60,539 bases of DNA, taken from positions 1 through 60,539 of the IMG/VR virus record IMGVR_UViG_3300020200_003237; one strand, given 5' to 3'. Below the pieces are notes generated by a model. The model had not been told where the DNA came from. It did not search any database and worked only from the letters and a program-made list of their open reading frames with translations. Source of the stretch: a virus. Each line of letters begins with the position of its first letter. Position 1 is the stretch's first letter. Positions 23,872 to 35,138 of this stretch are shown here, one piece after another. A program made the translations under genes and the position numbers.

Positions 23872-23898
23872 AAGAACAAATGTAAAAAAAAGTATTAA

Positions 23899-24672
23899 CT
23901 ATTCCAAATTGTGAATTTTTTTCAAATTAACAATCTGAAATATGTAAGCCATAAGAGCTCTTTTCATCATTGGAATGAAAGTTTCTTCAAATGGAAAGTC
24001 TTGGCTACATTTGACTTCAAATACCGGAATTTCTTTATAAAAATCTGTGTTACTCCACGTGGAATTTTCCTCTATTAATTCGACAAAAGATTTCTCATCT
24101 GTTCCTCCTGAAAAAATAAAGTTTAAAAACGTCTTACTATAATGGTCATCAGTTACCTCTTTTCTTATTTCATATTCCCACAAATAAATTTGATCTTCAA
24201 ATTTTTTCCTATGAAAAATATAACCTCTTCCATCTTCAAGTCTGGTTTTATTTTTTCTTATTTGCACAGATATCGAGTCATGAGCAACATTCCAAATTGA
24301 TTTTGCTATTTCGAATGCCTCGTAAATCTTTTGCCCTGAATATTTTACTGTTTTGTCAATTTCTTTTTGTTGTTCATCTCGAAGTTTTGGTGGTATTTTT
24401 GGCACAAGATCTTTGAATAGAATTTCATCATCATATGATGATAGGTTTTTCTTGATGGTCAACAACGTATTTTCTTTAGACAAAGATTGAAGATTTGCCA
24501 AGTGCAAGGAAAGTTCTACAAAGTCAGGGTAGATTTTAAGTTCATCAAATCTACGATCACACTTTTGAAGATACGCTAATAATGTATATTTCTTATGTTC
24601 AAAATCAATTGGTTCTTTGTATATCCATTCGGGATCCAATTGAAAGGAACTTTTTTTCGTTCTTGTCATCAT
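23899..24672 (-). CDS. Hypothetical phage protein
   Basis: 257 residues, charged and helical, with no motif I can name (start MMTRTKKSSFQLDPEW). It precedes the small HTH-like gene in the same operon. Unknown. Confidence 0.55.
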   Translation of the reverse strand: MMTRTKKSSFQLDPEWIYKEPIDFEHKKYTLLAYLQKCDRRFDELKIYPDFVELSLHLANLQSLSKENTLLTIKKNLSSYDDEILFKDLVPKIPPKLRDEQQKEIDKTVKYSGQKIYEAFEIAKSIWNVAHDSISVQIRKNKTRLEDGRGYIFHRKKFEDQIYLWEYEIRKEVTDDHYSKTFLNFIFSGGTDEKSFVELIEENSTWSNTDFYKEIPVFEVKCSQDFPFEETFIPMMKRALMAYIFQIVNLKKIHNLE

Positions 24673-24698
24673 AAGGAAAATATAAGTTCATAAAATTG

Positions 24699-26465
24699 TT
24701 AATCAATTCTGAAAACATAGTATTCTGTACCCATGACATTAAATATCTCATAAGTTCCATCATATGGGCTTAACTGTCCATAACCGTCCTCATCTACAAC
24801 TGCTTGCTTGAATTTATCCATATCAATAAAGTCTTCTATGTTTAGTCCATTATCTTCCATGTAATATTCTATGTTTCTTTCAACATCACTCAACAAATCC
24901 TCAAGCTTTTTGTCAATTAATTCATCTGGCCAATCACCCTCTGGAGCTGTTTCTATATCTTCAATATCTGATTTTAGTTCCTCAATTTTTTCCTCTAATT
25001 CTGTTACACTATCTTCTAAGCTTGAAATCTGTTCTTCATCTTCAATATCCAAGGATAATTTTTCAAGTATTTCCATTTGAGCCTCCAATTTTGTGATAGT
25101 TGATTTTTTAAATAATATTTGGTCCATTTGTCCATCACTGAGCATCCTATCTTCATCATCTAAATAAGCCTCAGGGTTTTGAGAAAGATCATCATCATAC
25201 CAACCTCGGGCATGATCCAATACCGCATCTTCATCAATGAAATTTGAATAAAAACTTTTGTTAAATCCCGCAATTCCAATTTCATCTACCAATCCATCAA
25301 CATAATCTATAGCGGCTTCTTCTACTTCAGATTCATTTCCAACGGCATATGTCTGACCATAGAAATCATCATGATCTACCTCAAATTGAGAAAGTCCATA
25401 GTGTTCATATTTCATTGGAACAATGTAATAAACGTCTATCATTTTCAAGATCTCGTCTCGTTCATCCTCCAATTCTGTTATTTGATCATAAATCTCAGAA
25501 TCAAAGTTTTCTGAAGCATCATATTCTACATTCAAACGATCCAATTGTACTTGAATCTCAGATAATCTTTCCTCCTGTTCTTTGTCCCTGACATCAGCAC
25601 CCTCGTTTTCTAAATAATTGAGTATTGCCCAGGCTTTTTGACCCTCTTCATCCAAATCGTTTGTTAAAGCCCATTCTTGTTCAACTCTCCTTTCATCGGC
25701 CTCCTGTTTTTTGGCTAACTTGATTTTTTTAATCTCTAATTGTCTCAGTCTATCCCTTTCTGTTTTTTCTCTTTTCTTATCCTCTTCGACTTTGACTTGT
25801 TCAGAGTATTCAGATTTTAGGTAGTTCTTTATTTTTTCGATTATTTTTTTGAACTCAGGTTGTTCAAATAGAACAGAATCCCTGAGTGTATTATCTATCG
25901 CATCATAGTAAGACTCGTCCCCGTTAAATTTGAGTGATAAACCGACCTTGTATTTTAAATCTGTAGATGGTAGCGTTTTGTCTATTATGTAAAACAATTT
26001 ACCTTCAGTATTATATTTGTTAAATGTATCAGCTTGATCACGTCCCGATGTACACCACTTAGTCCCCTTACCATAATAACAAGATGATTCAAAACTTAAT
26101 GGGTTGACAACCAAGTATCTTGGAGACTCATAAACAATATTTGCACCTTGAATTTTTTTGTAGTTCCTTCTTTGTCTTTCAGCGTATTGGTCGAGTGCTG
26201 TTTTAAGTTCGTCGATTGACTTGTAATTGAAAATGTCTGTTTTTTGTAAATTAGATCCGAATTTGTTAAAATAGTCCAAAAGACCTTTGATTATTGGAAA
26301 ATTTGTGTTGAATCCTATTTGATCCAAGTTTTTTCCTACCCATTGATAGTATTTGGATGGAATCTCATCTACTATTTTTATCATTTGGTCTTGAGAAAAT
26401 TTCTTATTAAATTTATCTCTAAACTCTGACACTCTACTCTCAACCAAAATAATTCTTTCTGACAT
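24699..26465 (-). CDS. WCT-motif virion-type protein 1 with coiled coil
   Basis: 588 residues. N terminus MSERIILVESRV carries an L-V-E site. Residues ~125-163 hold YYGKGTKWCTSG, FNKYNTEGKLFYIID, the core of a phage family I call WCT (KWCT at 136-139). From ~205-340 it is a long charged coiled coil; the rest is strongly acidic with D/E repeats. Two relatives lie at 44789 and 59937. The conserved W-C-T and D residues look like an active or binding site, but no activity is known to me. Start ATG 26465 is preferred to TTG 26468. Confidence 0.6.
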   Translation of the reverse strand: MSERIILVESRVSEFRDKFNKKFSQDQMIKIVDEIPSKYYQWVGKNLDQIGFNTNFPIIKGLLDYFNKFGSNLQKTDIFNYKSIDELKTALDQYAERQRRNYKKIQGANIVYESPRYLVVNPLSFESSCYYGKGTKWCTSGRDQADTFNKYNTEGKLFYIIDKTLPSTDLKYKVGLSLKFNGDESYYDAIDNTLRDSVLFEQPEFKKIIEKIKNYLKSEYSEQVKVEEDKKREKTERDRLRQLEIKKIKLAKKQEADERRVEQEWALTNDLDEEGQKAWAILNYLENEGADVRDKEQEERLSEIQVQLDRLNVEYDASENFDSEIYDQITELEDERDEILKMIDVYYIVPMKYEHYGLSQFEVDHDDFYGQTYAVGNESEVEEAAIDYVDGLVDEIGIAGFNKSFYSNFIDEDAVLDHARGWYDDDLSQNPEAYLDDEDRMLSDGQMDQILFKKSTITKLEAQMEILEKLSLDIEDEEQISSLEDSVTELEEKIEELKSDIEDIETAPEGDWPDELIDKKLEDLLSDVERNIEYYMEDNGLNIEDFIDMDKFKQAVVDEDGYGQLSPYDGTYEIFNVMGTEYYVFRID

Positions 26466-26479
26466 CAAATTCTTTATTT

Positions 26480-26487
26480 AATAAATA
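26480..26487 (-). promoter_or_regulatory. TATTTATT element before gene at 26465
   Basis: TATTTATT 14 nt upstream of the ATG. Confidence 0.35.
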
Positions 26488-26556
26488 TTGAAAGACATTT
26501 ATATTTTGAAAAGAAACATATTTATCTACATAAACAAAATTTAAAAATTACCAATC

Positions 26557-26721
26557 ATGGGATGCGGATGTAAAAATAAAGGCAACCAAAATAATCAGAC
26601 TCCTCCAACACCACAAGAAGTCAAAGCACAAAAAGTTCAACTTGCGAAACAAGTTAATGAAGATGTGAAGTCAGCCATCAAAAAAACTATCGAGAAATAT
26701 TACAACAAAAACAAATCCTAA
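26557..26721 (+). CDS. Small MGCGCKNK-type protein
   Basis: A 54-residue protein with N terminus MGCGCKNKGNQNNQTPPTP, then a charged helix ending in KYYNKNKS. The three-residue Cys-Gly-Cys start could bind a metal. Small MGCGC proteins recur in Bacteroidetes phages. It sits alone between two TATTTAT-type elements and is closed by its own terminator at 26754. Confidence 0.65.
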   Translation: MGCGCKNKGNQNNQTPPTPQEVKAQKVQLAKQVNEDVKSAIKKTIEKYYNKNKS

Positions 26722-26753
26722 AAGGGATATAGGAGAACAACTCAATTGGTAAA

Positions 26754-26779
26754 GGGAAGAGAAAATCTTCCCTTTTTTT
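26754..26779 (+). terminator. Rho-independent terminator after the MGCGC gene
   Basis: GGGAAGA-GAAAA-TCTTCCC followed by seven T on the plus strand. It ends only 13 nt before the next start codon at 26793, so that gene must have its own promoter, very close to its ATG. Confidence 0.85.
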
Positions 26780-26780
26780 G

Positions 26781-26788
26781 TATTTATA
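26781..26788 (+). promoter_or_regulatory. TATTTATA element before gene at 26793
   Basis: TATTTATA, 4 nt, ATG. It fills nearly all of the 13 nt between a strong terminator and the start codon, so it is the best evidence that this element itself drives transcription, probably of a leaderless mRNA. Confidence 0.55.
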
Positions 26789-26792
26789 TGAT

Positions 26793-27794
26793 ATGGCAAA
26801 CATAGATGATTTTCTTGAGATGTTTAACAACGGTGATCTCGATGTAAAAAAGTACTTCGGGGACTATTCTGTATGGTTCAATCTATTGAAAAAGAGAGGC
26901 TTAATGGATGAGGTAGATCCTCACAATGCCTGGGGGGGTTCCGAAGTTTGGCAAAACGAATATCTTCTTTGGGCTTACGAATATGATAAACCTGTTTTTT
27001 ATCATTGGATTCAGAAACTTCTCGGTGATGTGGAAATTGAAAATGGTAAAGCTTATTTGGTCGTTAAAGATCGTGGTGAGTTAGCAGATTTGTTTTGTGA
27101 CAACAGAAATGATATCAGTCAAGATACCATAAAATCTATATTAGAAGGTGATTATGATTGGGATAGATATTGGGACACAACTGATGACGTTTACAGAGAT
27201 GTAATCGAAGAATTGAACAAAGAAAATCTAAAAATATTCAAGGAAAGGATATTGAAAGAGTTGGCTGGCCAACAACTCTCACCTGAAACTGAAGAAATGG
27301 AACTGATAGCTGCTGAGCAAGGTCATAATGAATTTTGGGAGTTAAATTCCGAAAATGTTTCGAGAATTGTTGATGATGACAAATCGATAGAATCTCTATT
27401 AGATGATGAACTAAGTGATATGAAATCGGACCTTTATTCAGTTCACTCTAACGCTTATAATACAGCATATGAAGATGAGATCTATGAAGATATATTTTCT
27501 GAGTTGGGTAAGTACTTTGAAGGCAAGGGAGAATATATCGAAAGACCTTCCACGTTCAAGAAAGACACCAAAGTTCAATTATTCAAAATTCCAATCAAGG
27601 ATTTGGAAGGATTCTTGGGTGATTATTTATCTGAGAACAAAGGGTATGGTAACTCGGGTACAATAGAATATCACGGATCTTATATCGGATTACTCAAGGA
27701 AGACCAAGATTGTCTGTCGACATATGCACCCGACTATCCAAGTTATTCCAAAATCGATAAGTACATAAACGATTATTTTTCAGATTATTTTTAA
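26793..27794 (+). CDS. Large acidic phage protein
   Basis: 333 residues from MANIDDFLEMFNNGDL, highly acidic and rich in aromatic residues, with no recognised domain. It heads a plus-strand operon with two HExxH proteins, sharing tight junctions. It could be a regulator, inhibitor or chaperone for them. The upstream TTG in frame lies within the terminator and is rejected. Confidence 0.6.
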   Translation: MANIDDFLEMFNNGDLDVKKYFGDYSVWFNLLKKRGLMDEVDPHNAWGGSEVWQNEYLLWAYEYDKPVFYHWIQKLLGDVEIENGKAYLVVKDRGELADLFCDNRNDISQDTIKSILEGDYDWDRYWDTTDDVYRDVIEELNKENLKIFKERILKELAGQQLSPETEEMELIAAEQGHNEFWELNSENVSRIVDDDKSIESLLDDELSDMKSDLYSVHSNAYNTAYEDEIYEDIFSELGKYFEGKGEYIERPSTFKKDTKVQLFKIPIKDLEGFLGDYLSENKGYGNSGTIEYHGSYIGLLKEDQDCLSTYAPDYPSYSKIDKYINDYFSDYF

Positions 27795-28574
27795 ATGGGC
27801 CTATTAAGCAAATTAGAAGAACAAAAGAGGGAATACATCCACAAAAAACCCCCAACCAACATCAGAAAGATTTTGGACCAAATAAAATTATTTGAAGTAT
27901 ATCCGAACATCTTTGCTGTTGTAATCAAGGACGACAAACTAAGATCGAGAGTCTTTTTGAGATATCAAGAATTTTATGAATCCGATTCAGACTCATTTAG
28001 AGGTAAATCTTTCAAATGGGAAGATTATATCAAATTCTACAAAGAGAGGACAAAAAAAGATTACTTCTCTTATCATGAGGACTTTACGGGATATAATGTA
28101 CCGTGTGAAACGATTGAAGCCTGTGCAGCCAAAATACCTGATCTGAACATATATGATATGATTATGTACAGCATTACTGACACTATCAAAAAAATTGTTG
28201 GGAAGGACCCTTATTACCTTATAGGTATTGATCAAGACACCGGAGGAGATCCGACATTGATTCTACACGAGGTCGCACACGGACTTTGGTTTTCTGATCA
28301 AGATTTTAAAAAACAAATGACGAATGCCATAAATAATATGGATTCAAATGTCAAAGATAAAATGTTAGATAGAATAAAAGAGTTTGGATATGCTGAAAAT
28401 GTATACATGGACGAGCTTCAAGCTCATATGTCAACAGGTCTTTCTATTAAAATGAATAGAATCAAAAATATTAAGTCCGCTATGGTTCCGTTTTACAAGA
28501 TATTTATGAAGTATAAATCCAAAATCAATCCAAAACCTATCCCGATTGATTGGAGCACAGATTTAGACAAGTGA
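27795..28574 (+). CDS. HExxH metallopeptidase-like protein
   Basis: 259 residues. LHEVAHGLWF near residue 155 gives the zinc-binding HExxH, and YMDELQAHMSTG ~50 residues later supplies a Glu third-ligand candidate (gluzincin-like). No signal peptide. It follows the previous gene without a gap and its stop overlaps the next gene's GTG start. The substrate is unknown; cleavage of virion or host proteins is conceivable. Confidence 0.6.
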   Translation: MGLLSKLEEQKREYIHKKPPTNIRKILDQIKLFEVYPNIFAVVIKDDKLRSRVFLRYQEFYESDSDSFRGKSFKWEDYIKFYKERTKKDYFSYHEDFTGYNVPCETIEACAAKIPDLNIYDMIMYSITDTIKKIVGKDPYYLIGIDQDTGGDPTLILHEVAHGLWFSDQDFKKQMTNAINNMDSNVKDKMLDRIKEFGYAENVYMDELQAHMSTGLSIKMNRIKNIKSAMVPFYKIFMKYKSKINPKPIPIDWSTDLDK

Positions 28575-29437
28575 TCAAATTTTTAAACATATTGTCCCAA
28601 GTTCTTACTGAAGCTAAAAGATATAGATTTACACCTGAGACTTTAGATAGAATCAACAAAATTGTTGATAGGTTATGGAGTGATAGAAAAAAAGATTATC
28701 AAAGAAGAAAGGAATTTGTTGGTATCATTCCTATAAAATTAGCTAACGGAGTTGATGGATTGGTCAGAGTTTACGTTAATCCAAGACTTAGTTATATCGG
28801 TTCTATGGATTCCAAACCTTCAAAATCAATTGACCCAGCCGACATAATTATTGAAGTCAATCCGAAATTCTACGAATCAAAGAAAAATCTTTATCTTACC
28901 GTTTACCACGAGCTTTTACATGCCAGTGACCCAACCCAAAGTGTGAATTGGTCTCCTAAGTACGAGATGGGTTACGATCAAACGACTGATGAAAAATATT
29001 GGGGACATCCCATTGAATTTTTTGCGATATCAAATGAATTCTTAGAGGGACTTGTAAATGAATTTAAAAGAAGAGTTGAAAGATTCTCGATTAAGGATAA
29101 TTCTAAATCACTACACAAATCCCTACAAAATATATTGAACTATTTTGCAAAGAATGAACCCCTAACAAAACAATCCTTAAATATTATACAAAGAATTAAC
29201 GATGAAAATATAGGATCAAACAGATTATCTCAAACTATAGCTGATATACAAACAGATTTTCCTAATACTTCAGATATTTTTCCACCATTGTTTGAAGATG
29301 AACCATATTATCTTTATTATGTACAAATGATAAAACAATATAATCCTGAAATTTGGAAGAAATTATTATCCATGTTATACACAACATCAAAGGAAATTGA
29401 AGAAATAATCGACACAAAAAAAAGGGGTTTAAAATAA
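28571..29437 (+). CDS. HExxH metallopeptidase-like protein with LTE leader
   Basis: About 288 residues from a GTG that overlaps the previous stop (GTGA). [12 protein letters not shown] carries HExxH, and the following [12 protein letters not shown] offers a Glu as third ligand. The N terminus [19 protein letters not shown] resembles a capsid-targeting leader cut after L-T-E. The gene ends inside a bidirectional terminator. A second, different HExxH protein directly upstream suggests a paired role. Confidence 0.6.
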   Translation: MIKFLNILSQVLTEAKRYRFTPETLDRINKIVDRLWSDRKKDYQRRKEFVGIIPIKLANGVDGLVRVYVNPRLSYIGSMDSKPSKSIDPADIIIEVNPKFYESKKNLYLTVYHELLHASDPTQSVNWSPKYEMGYDQTTDEKYWGHPIEFFAISNEFLEGLVNEFKRRVERFSIKDNSKSLHKSLQNILNYFAKNEPLTKQSLNIIQRINDENIGSNRLSQTIADIQTDFPNTSDIFPPLFEDEPYYLYYVQMIKQYNPEIWKKLLSMLYTTSKEIEEIIDTKKRGLK

Positions 29438-29447
29438 CCCCTTTTCT
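29415..29447. terminator. Bidirectional terminator between convergent operons
   Basis: AAAAGGGGTT and AACCCCTTTT, 6-nt loop, with A/T runs on both sides. Stop codons of both convergent genes lie inside it. Confidence 0.85.
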
Positions 29448-32215
29448 TTTGCCTTATTTGTTAAGTATTCAAGTTTTCTTTCTGACTCATCTAAAATTAT
29501 TTTTTGTTCATTAATTGCTTGAATTGCAATTGATACTAATTCTGCGTATTTTACGGTTCTAAAGTCCGATTTAACATCCAAGACTACAGCTTCGGGTATT
29601 ACGTGTTCAATCTCCTGTGCGACAAATCCATAATCTATTTTGGGGGATATTCTTATAATCTCGTTTTCTTCATTTCTCCAAACTCTTTTATATGTTACAC
29701 CTCTAATTTTCAATATCTTTTGAATCGCTTCATCTATATTTACAACATTTGTTTTCAATTTAGAATCAGATGGTGGCCCGGGAGGTCCTTGTGGACCTGT
29801 TGGCCCTTGTGGACCTGTTGGCCCTTGTGGACCTGTTGGACCCGTGGGTCCTGTATATCCTTTTGGTCCTTGTGACCCTGTGGGTCCTGTACCTCCTGGA
29901 GATCCTGTTGCTCCAGTACTACCTTGGCTTCCTCTTGGTCCTGTAGCCCCTGTTGGACCTTGTGACCCTTGTGGACCTTGAGGTCCTTGAGGTCCTGTTG
30001 GTGAGTTTCCAGTTGCTCCTTGTGGACCCGTGGCACCCGTCGGCGCATTTCCTTGTGCACCTCTAGCTCCAGTAGGTCCTTGTGGACCCGTGGCACCCGT
30101 CGGGAAATTTCCTTGTGCACCTGGTGGTCCAGTAGGCCCTTGTGGACCTGTTGGTGAGTTACCTACTGGTCCTTGTGGACCTGTAGGTCCTGTTGTACCT
30201 TGTGGCGATGGTCCTTGCGATCCTCTATTTCCTGTTCCACCTTGTGTTCCAATTGGTGAAGGTCCTTGTGATCCTTTGGTACCCTGTGCTCCAACCGCTC
30301 CAACGTTCCCTTGAGGAGATGCTCCTTGTGATCCTCTTGGTCCTATGCCACCTTGTGTGCCGATCGGTGATGGTCCTTGTGATCCTTTAGCACCCTGTGC
30401 TCCAACCGCTCCAACGTTCCCTTGAGGAGATGCTCCTTGTGATCCTCTTGGTCCAATAGCACCTTGTGTTCCAATTGGTGAAGGTCCTTGTGATCCTTTG
30501 GCACCCTGTGCTCCAACCGCTCCAACGTTCCCTTGAGGAGATGCTCCTTGTGATCCTCTTGGTCCAATAGCACCTTGTGTTCCAATTGGTGAAGGTCCTT
30601 GTGATCCTTTGGCACCCTGTGCTCCTACCGCTCCAACGTTCCCTTGAGGAGATGCTCCTTGTGATCCTCTTGGTCCTATACCACCTTGTGTGCCGATCGG
30701 TGATGGTCCTTGAGCTCCTTTTGAACCTTGAGCTCCGGCTGCACCGACATTTCCTGTTGGTGATGGTCCTTGAGCTCCTTGAGCACCTGTTGGTCCAGTA
30801 GATCCTTGTGGTGATGGGCCTTGTGATCCTTTGCTACCTTGAGCTCCAACCGATCCAATGGCTCCTTGAGGAGATGCTCCTTGTGATCCTCTTGGTCCTA
30901 TACCACCTTGTGTACCGATCGGTGATGGTCCCTGAGATCCTTTACTACCTTGAGCTCCAGCGTCACCGACATTTCCTGTTGGTGATGGTCCTTGAGCTCC
31001 TTGAGAACCTGTTGGTCCAGTAGATCCTTGTGGTGATGGACCTTGAGATCCTTTGCTACCTTGAGCTCCAGAGTTACCGACATTTCCTGTTGGCGATGCA
31101 CCCTGTGATCCTCTATTTCCTGTTCCGCCTGTTGGACCCTGTGGTGATGGTCCTTGTGATCCTTTTGCTCCCTTAGGTCCTGTAGCTCCAACATTTCCCG
31201 TTGGTGATGTTCCTTGAGCTCCTTGAGCACCTGTTGGTCCCGTAGGTCCCTGTGGTGATGGTCCTTGTGATCCTTTGCTACCTTGAGCTCCGGCTGCACC
31301 GACATTTCCTGTTGGCGATGCTCCTTGAGCTCCTTGAGCACCTGTTGGTCCTGTAGGTCCTTGTGGTGATGGTCCTTGTGATCCTTTGGCTCCGGTTGAA
31401 CCAATGGCACCTTGTGGACCTTGTGGCGATGCTCCCTGTGATCCCCTATTTCCTATCCCGCCCTGTGGTCCAATCGGTGATGGTCCCTGAGATCCTTTAG
31501 AACCTTGTGGTCCAGTGTCACCGACATTTCCTGTTGGTGATGTTCCTTGTGCTCCTTGATTACCTGTGGGTCCTGTAGGTCCTTGTGGTGATGGACCTTG
31601 AGATCCTTTGCTTCCTTGAGCTCCGGTATCACCGACATTTCCTGTCGGCGATGCGCCCTGTGATCCTCTATTCCCAATCCCACCTGTTGGACCCTGTGGT
31701 GATGGTCCCTGAGATCCTTTGCTACCTTGAGCTCCTGAGTCACCTGTTGCACCTTGTGGTGATGGTCCTTGAGCTCCTTGTGAACCCTTGGCTCCAGTAG
31801 CACCTTGTGGTGATGGTCCCTGTGATCCTCTATTTCCTATTCCACCCTCTGGTCCTTGGGGTCCCACAGGTGATACACCTTGTGACCCTTGATTGCCTTG
31901 AGCACCAATCTGTCCTTGTGTTCCTTGACTTCCTTGATTACCTGGATCAGTAACCCTGTTTCCTCTCCATTGTACTACACCGTCTGAAAAATCAATAAGG
32001 GTACCCGCACTATTTGTTACTTCTGATACATTCAAATTTACATCACTAAAGGTGACTCCTTCATTAGAGACATTTGATATAGTGAAAAAACTTGGTTTGC
32101 TACTTTGTGAGAAAGCGATTTTGTTTCCACTTCTGAACATAGTGGTGGTTGTTCCACCTGTATCAATAAATTGTATTGTTCCACCCGAGGGAATTATTAT
32201 AATATCTTCAGGCAC
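29429..32215 (-). CDS. Collagen-like tail-fibre protein A with S74 chaperone
   Basis: 928 residues from GTG. A ~95-residue beta-rich N-terminal anchor ([12 protein letters not shown]) precedes ~720 residues of Gly-X-Y. The tract is broken at regular intervals by a five-residue G-x-S-P-x unit, giving alternating 17- and 20-residue blocks and a 37-residue super-repeat. Lysines are found only as X-K-G (GSKG, GAKG). The last 113 residues begin at S816 ([10 protein letters not shown]) and include [16 protein letters not shown], the S74 intramolecular chaperone that trimerises the fibre and cuts itself off before the Ser-Asp. It overlaps gene B by 8 nt. Likely a receptor-binding or adhesion fibre. 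Confidence 0.85.
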   Translation of the reverse strand: MPEDIIIIPSGGTIQFIDTGGTTTTMFRSGNKIAFSQSSKPSFFTISNVSNEGVTFSDVNLNVSEVTNSAGTLIDFSDGVVQWRGNRVTDPGNQGSQGTQGQIGAQGNQGSQGVSPVGPQGPEGGIGNRGSQGPSPQGATGAKGSQGAQGPSPQGATGDSGAQGSKGSQGPSPQGPTGGIGNRGSQGASPTGNVGDTGAQGSKGSQGPSPQGPTGPTGNQGAQGTSPTGNVGDTGPQGSKGSQGPSPIGPQGGIGNRGSQGASPQGPQGAIGSTGAKGSQGPSPQGPTGPTGAQGAQGASPTGNVGAAGAQGSKGSQGPSPQGPTGPTGAQGAQGTSPTGNVGATGPKGAKGSQGPSPQGPTGGTGNRGSQGASPTGNVGNSGAQGSKGSQGPSPQGSTGPTGSQGAQGPSPTGNVGDAGAQGSKGSQGPSPIGTQGGIGPRGSQGASPQGAIGSVGAQGSKGSQGPSPQGSTGPTGAQGAQGPSPTGNVGAAGAQGSKGAQGPSPIGTQGGIGPRGSQGASPQGNVGAVGAQGAKGSQGPSPIGTQGAIGPRGSQGASPQGNVGAVGAQGAKGSQGPSPIGTQGAIGPRGSQGASPQGNVGAVGAQGAKGSQGPSPIGTQGGIGPRGSQGASPQGNVGAVGAQGTKGSQGPSPIGTQGGTGNRGSQGPSPQGTTGPTGPQGPVGNSPTGPQGPTGPPGAQGNFPTGATGPQGPTGARGAQGNAPTGATGPQGATGNSPTGPQGPQGPQGSQGPTGATGPRGSQGSTGATGSPGGTGPTGSQGPKGYTGPTGPTGPQGPTGPQGPTGPQGPPGPPSDSKLKTNVVNIDEAIQKILKIRGVTYKRVWRNEENEIIRISPKIDYGFVAQEIEHVIPEAVVLDVKSDFRTVKYAELVSIAIQAINEQKIILDESERKLEYLTNKAKEKGLF
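30280..30723 (-). repeat. Four tandem 111-bp repeats in fibre A
   Basis: Near-identical units begin at 30280, 30391, 30502 and 30613, each 111 bp (37 codons). They differ by a few silent or conservative changes, so expansion is recent. Confidence 0.8.
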
Positions 32216-35138
32216 TTATCAAATTTTTTAATTTGTTTATTCTTTCATAAATAGAATTAATCCTCGTTTGTTGTTCCTTGATTGCACCCACAGCGATCGA
32301 TACAATTAGTCCGTATTCCATAGTTTTGTGACCAAAGGTATCCGTCCAAACTGCTGTAGGTATACTTTTCTCAATCTCTTGAGCAATGTATCCTAAAGAT
32401 CTATTATGATAATAATTGCTATTAAACCTTTCCTCCAAGTCTGATCCCTTGAATGAGGTTCTTACGTATTCTTTATTCCAATCGAAATATACCCCTCTAA
32501 GTTCTTGAATCTTTGAATAGTTTCCTTTCAAACCTTTTATAGATTCTTTCAATCTCTGATCAGAGGGTGGGCCTTGTGGTCCTGGTGGGCCTGTCGGACC
32601 TGTCGGTCCCGTAGGTCCTGGAGAACCGGTAGGTCCTGTATTACCTGTATTTCCTCCTGTACCTGTGGGACCTTGTGGTCCTGTAGCCCCTGTTGGACCT
32701 TGTGGTCCTGTCGGACCTTGGTATCCTTGAGGTCCTTGAGGTCCTTGAGGTCCAATTTTTCCTTGAGGTCCTTGTCCACCTTTTCCTCCCGTAGCACCTG
32801 GACTACCTTGAGGACCTGTAGGGCCTGTAGGTCCTGTCGGACCTGTTGCTCCTTGGAATCCTTGTGGTCCTGTACCCCCTGGTGGACCTGTAGGGCCTGT
32901 AGGTCCTGTACCCCCTGTTGGACCTTGAGGTCCTGTACCCCCTGCAGCCCCTGTTGGACCTTGAGGTCCTGTGTTACCTGCGGGTCCTACTCCCCCTTGG
33001 TTTCCTTGAGCCCCTGTTGCCCCAATATATCCTTTTGGTCCTGTGCCACCTGGTGGGCCTACGCCACCTGTAGCTCCAGTATTTCCTTTGAAACCTGTTG
33101 GTCCTTGAGTTCCTTGACCTCCTTGAGAACCTGTTGCCCCAATATATCCTTTTGGACCTTGATTACCTTGTGGACCTACGTTACCTGTAGCTCCAGTATT
33201 TCCTTTGAAACCTGTTGGTCCTTGAGTTCCTTGTGATCCTACAGTGCCTTGAGCTCCGATATATCCTTTTGGACCTTGATTACCTTGTGGACCTACGTTA
33301 CCTGTAGCTCCAGTATTTCCTTTGAAACCTGTTGGTCCTTGAGTTCCTTGACCTCCTTGACCCCCCTGTGCTCCAATATATCCTTTTGGACCTTGATTAC
33401 CTGTTGGACCTTGAGTTCCTTGGCCTCCAGTATTTCCTTTGAAACCTGTTGGTCCTTGAGTTCCTTGTGATCCTACAGTGCCTTGAGCTCCGATATATCC
33501 TTTTGGACCTTGATTACCTGTTGGACCTACGCTCCCTTGGGCTCCAATATTTCCTTTAAAACCTGTTGGTCCTTGAGTTCCTTGGCTTCCTTGAGCACCT
33601 TGAGCTCCTGTGAAACCTTGAGCCCCTACAGTTCCTTGTCCTCCTTGAGAACCTTGAGCTCCAATATTTCCTTTGAAGCCCGTAGGTCCTTGAGGTCCTT
33701 GTGATCCTACAGTGCCTTGAGCTCCGATATATCCTTTTGGACCTTGATTACCTGTTGGACCTACGATCCCTTGGGCTCCAATATTTCCTTTGAAACCTGT
33801 TGGTCCTTGAGGTCCTTGTGATCCCGTAGCTCCTTGAGCTCCTGTGAAACCTTGTGCCCCTACAGTTCCTTGTCCTCCCTGAGAACCTTGAGCTCCAATA
33901 TTTCCTTTAAGACCTGTTGGACCTTGAGGTCCTTGTGATCCTACAGTGCCTTGAGCTCCAATATATCCTTTCGGACCTTGACCACCCTGTCCACCTTGAG
34001 CACCTGTCGCTCCAATATTTCCTTTGTCTCCTTGTGATCCTTGAGTTCCTTGTGAACCTCGAGAACCTTGAGCTCCTGTGAAACCTTGTGCCCCTACAGT
34101 TCCTTGTCCCCCTTGAGAACCTTGAGCTCCAATATTTCCTTTAAGACCTGTTGGTCCTTGGGATCCTTGTGATCCTGTAGTACCTTGACCTCCTGTAAAA
34201 CCTTGAGCTCCCACGGTCCCTTGTCCACCTTGAGCACCCGTCGCTCCAATATTTCCTTTGTCTCCTTGTGGTCCGACTCCACCCTGTCCACCTTGAGAGC
34301 CTTGAGCTCCAATATATCCTTTTGGTCCTTGAGAACCTTGTGGTCCTTGAGACCCTGTAGCTCCTATGTTTCCCTTACTTCCTGTCGCTCCTTGAGATCC
34401 TTGAGAACCGCGAGAACCTTGAGCTCCTGTAAAACCTTGGGCCCCTACAGTACCTTGTCCCCCTTGAGAACCTGTCGCTCCAATATTTCCTTTGAGACCT
34501 GTTGGTCCTTGAGTTCCTTGGCCTCCTTGACCTCCCTGTGCTCCAATATATCCTTTTGGACCTTGACTACCTTGTCCACCTTGAGCACCAATGGCTCCTA
34601 TATTTCCTTTGAAGCCTATAGATCCTTGAGATCCTTGTGATCCCGTAGAACCTTGTGCTCCGATAAATCCGACATCTCCTGTGCCTCCTTGTGATCCTTG
34701 AGAACCTTGTGATCCAATAAATCCTTTTGGTCCTTGAGAACCTTGTGATCCTTGTGATCCTTGACTTCCCTTATTTCCTTGAAACCCTTGAGCTCCTTGT
34801 AGACCAATTGTACCTTTAAATCCCTGACCTCCCTGTGATCCTTGAGCTCCTTTAATGTTTTCTAAACTTCCAGCCCATGAACCATCTGAGTTGATTGCAA
34901 TTGAGCCTTTTATTCTCAATTGTCCACTCGAAATGGTTAAACCTGTTGTAAAAATACCAGAGTTCGGATCGATTTTAGTTCCACTCGATTGTGTTGAAGA
35001 AGAAAGAACTAACGAGGAACCAACATCAGTTTGTGCTACAACATTAAGTTGAAGTTGTCCTGTATCCCCCTTGAAAACTATGTGAGGATTACTGTTGGAA
35101 GTGGTACCTGTTGGATATATGATTATGTTGCTAGCCAT
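32208..35138 (-). CDS. Collagen-like tail-fibre protein B with S74 chaperone
   Basis: 976 residues. The N-terminal ~95 residues ([14 protein letters not shown]) form the anchor; then ~760 residues of uninterrupted Gly-X-Y, with recurring [20 protein letters not shown] and [10 protein letters not shown] blocks. This is the most lysine-rich of the three fibres, every lysine in the tract being X-K-G. The C-terminal S74 chaperone starts at S859 ([10 protein letters not shown]) with [16 protein letters not shown]. Lysine in this setting is the recognised target of collagen lysyl hydroxylases, making this the prime candidate substrate of the fusion enzyme at 41697. Confidence 0.85.
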   Translation of the reverse strand: MASNIIIYPTGTTSNSNPHIVFKGDTGQLQLNVVAQTDVGSSLVLSSSTQSSGTKIDPNSGIFTTGLTISSGQLRIKGSIAINSDGSWAGSLENIKGAQGSQGGQGFKGTIGLQGAQGFQGNKGSQGSQGSQGSQGPKGFIGSQGSQGSQGGTGDVGFIGAQGSTGSQGSQGSIGFKGNIGAIGAQGGQGSQGPKGYIGAQGGQGGQGTQGPTGLKGNIGATGSQGGQGTVGAQGFTGAQGSRGSQGSQGATGSKGNIGATGSQGPQGSQGPKGYIGAQGSQGGQGGVGPQGDKGNIGATGAQGGQGTVGAQGFTGGQGTTGSQGSQGPTGLKGNIGAQGSQGGQGTVGAQGFTGAQGSRGSQGTQGSQGDKGNIGATGAQGGQGGQGPKGYIGAQGTVGSQGPQGPTGLKGNIGAQGSQGGQGTVGAQGFTGAQGATGSQGPQGPTGFKGNIGAQGIVGPTGNQGPKGYIGAQGTVGSQGPQGPTGFKGNIGAQGSQGGQGTVGAQGFTGAQGAQGSQGTQGPTGFKGNIGAQGSVGPTGNQGPKGYIGAQGTVGSQGTQGPTGFKGNTGGQGTQGPTGNQGPKGYIGAQGGQGGQGTQGPTGFKGNTGATGNVGPQGNQGPKGYIGAQGTVGSQGTQGPTGFKGNTGATGNVGPQGNQGPKGYIGATGSQGGQGTQGPTGFKGNTGATGGVGPPGGTGPKGYIGATGAQGNQGGVGPAGNTGPQGPTGAAGGTGPQGPTGGTGPTGPTGPPGGTGPQGFQGATGPTGPTGPTGPQGSPGATGGKGGQGPQGKIGPQGPQGPQGYQGPTGPQGPTGATGPQGPTGTGGNTGNTGPTGSPGPTGPTGPTGPPGPQGPPSDQRLKESIKGLKGNYSKIQELRGVYFDWNKEYVRTSFKGSDLEERFNSNYYHNRSLGYIAQEIEKSIPTAVWTDTFGHKTMEYGLIVSIAVGAIKEQQTRINSIYERINKLKNLISA

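Noticed and set aside
30280-30723. CRISPR array
   Set aside because: The regular repeats are coding, 111 bp, without distinct spacers, and stay in the collagen reading frame.
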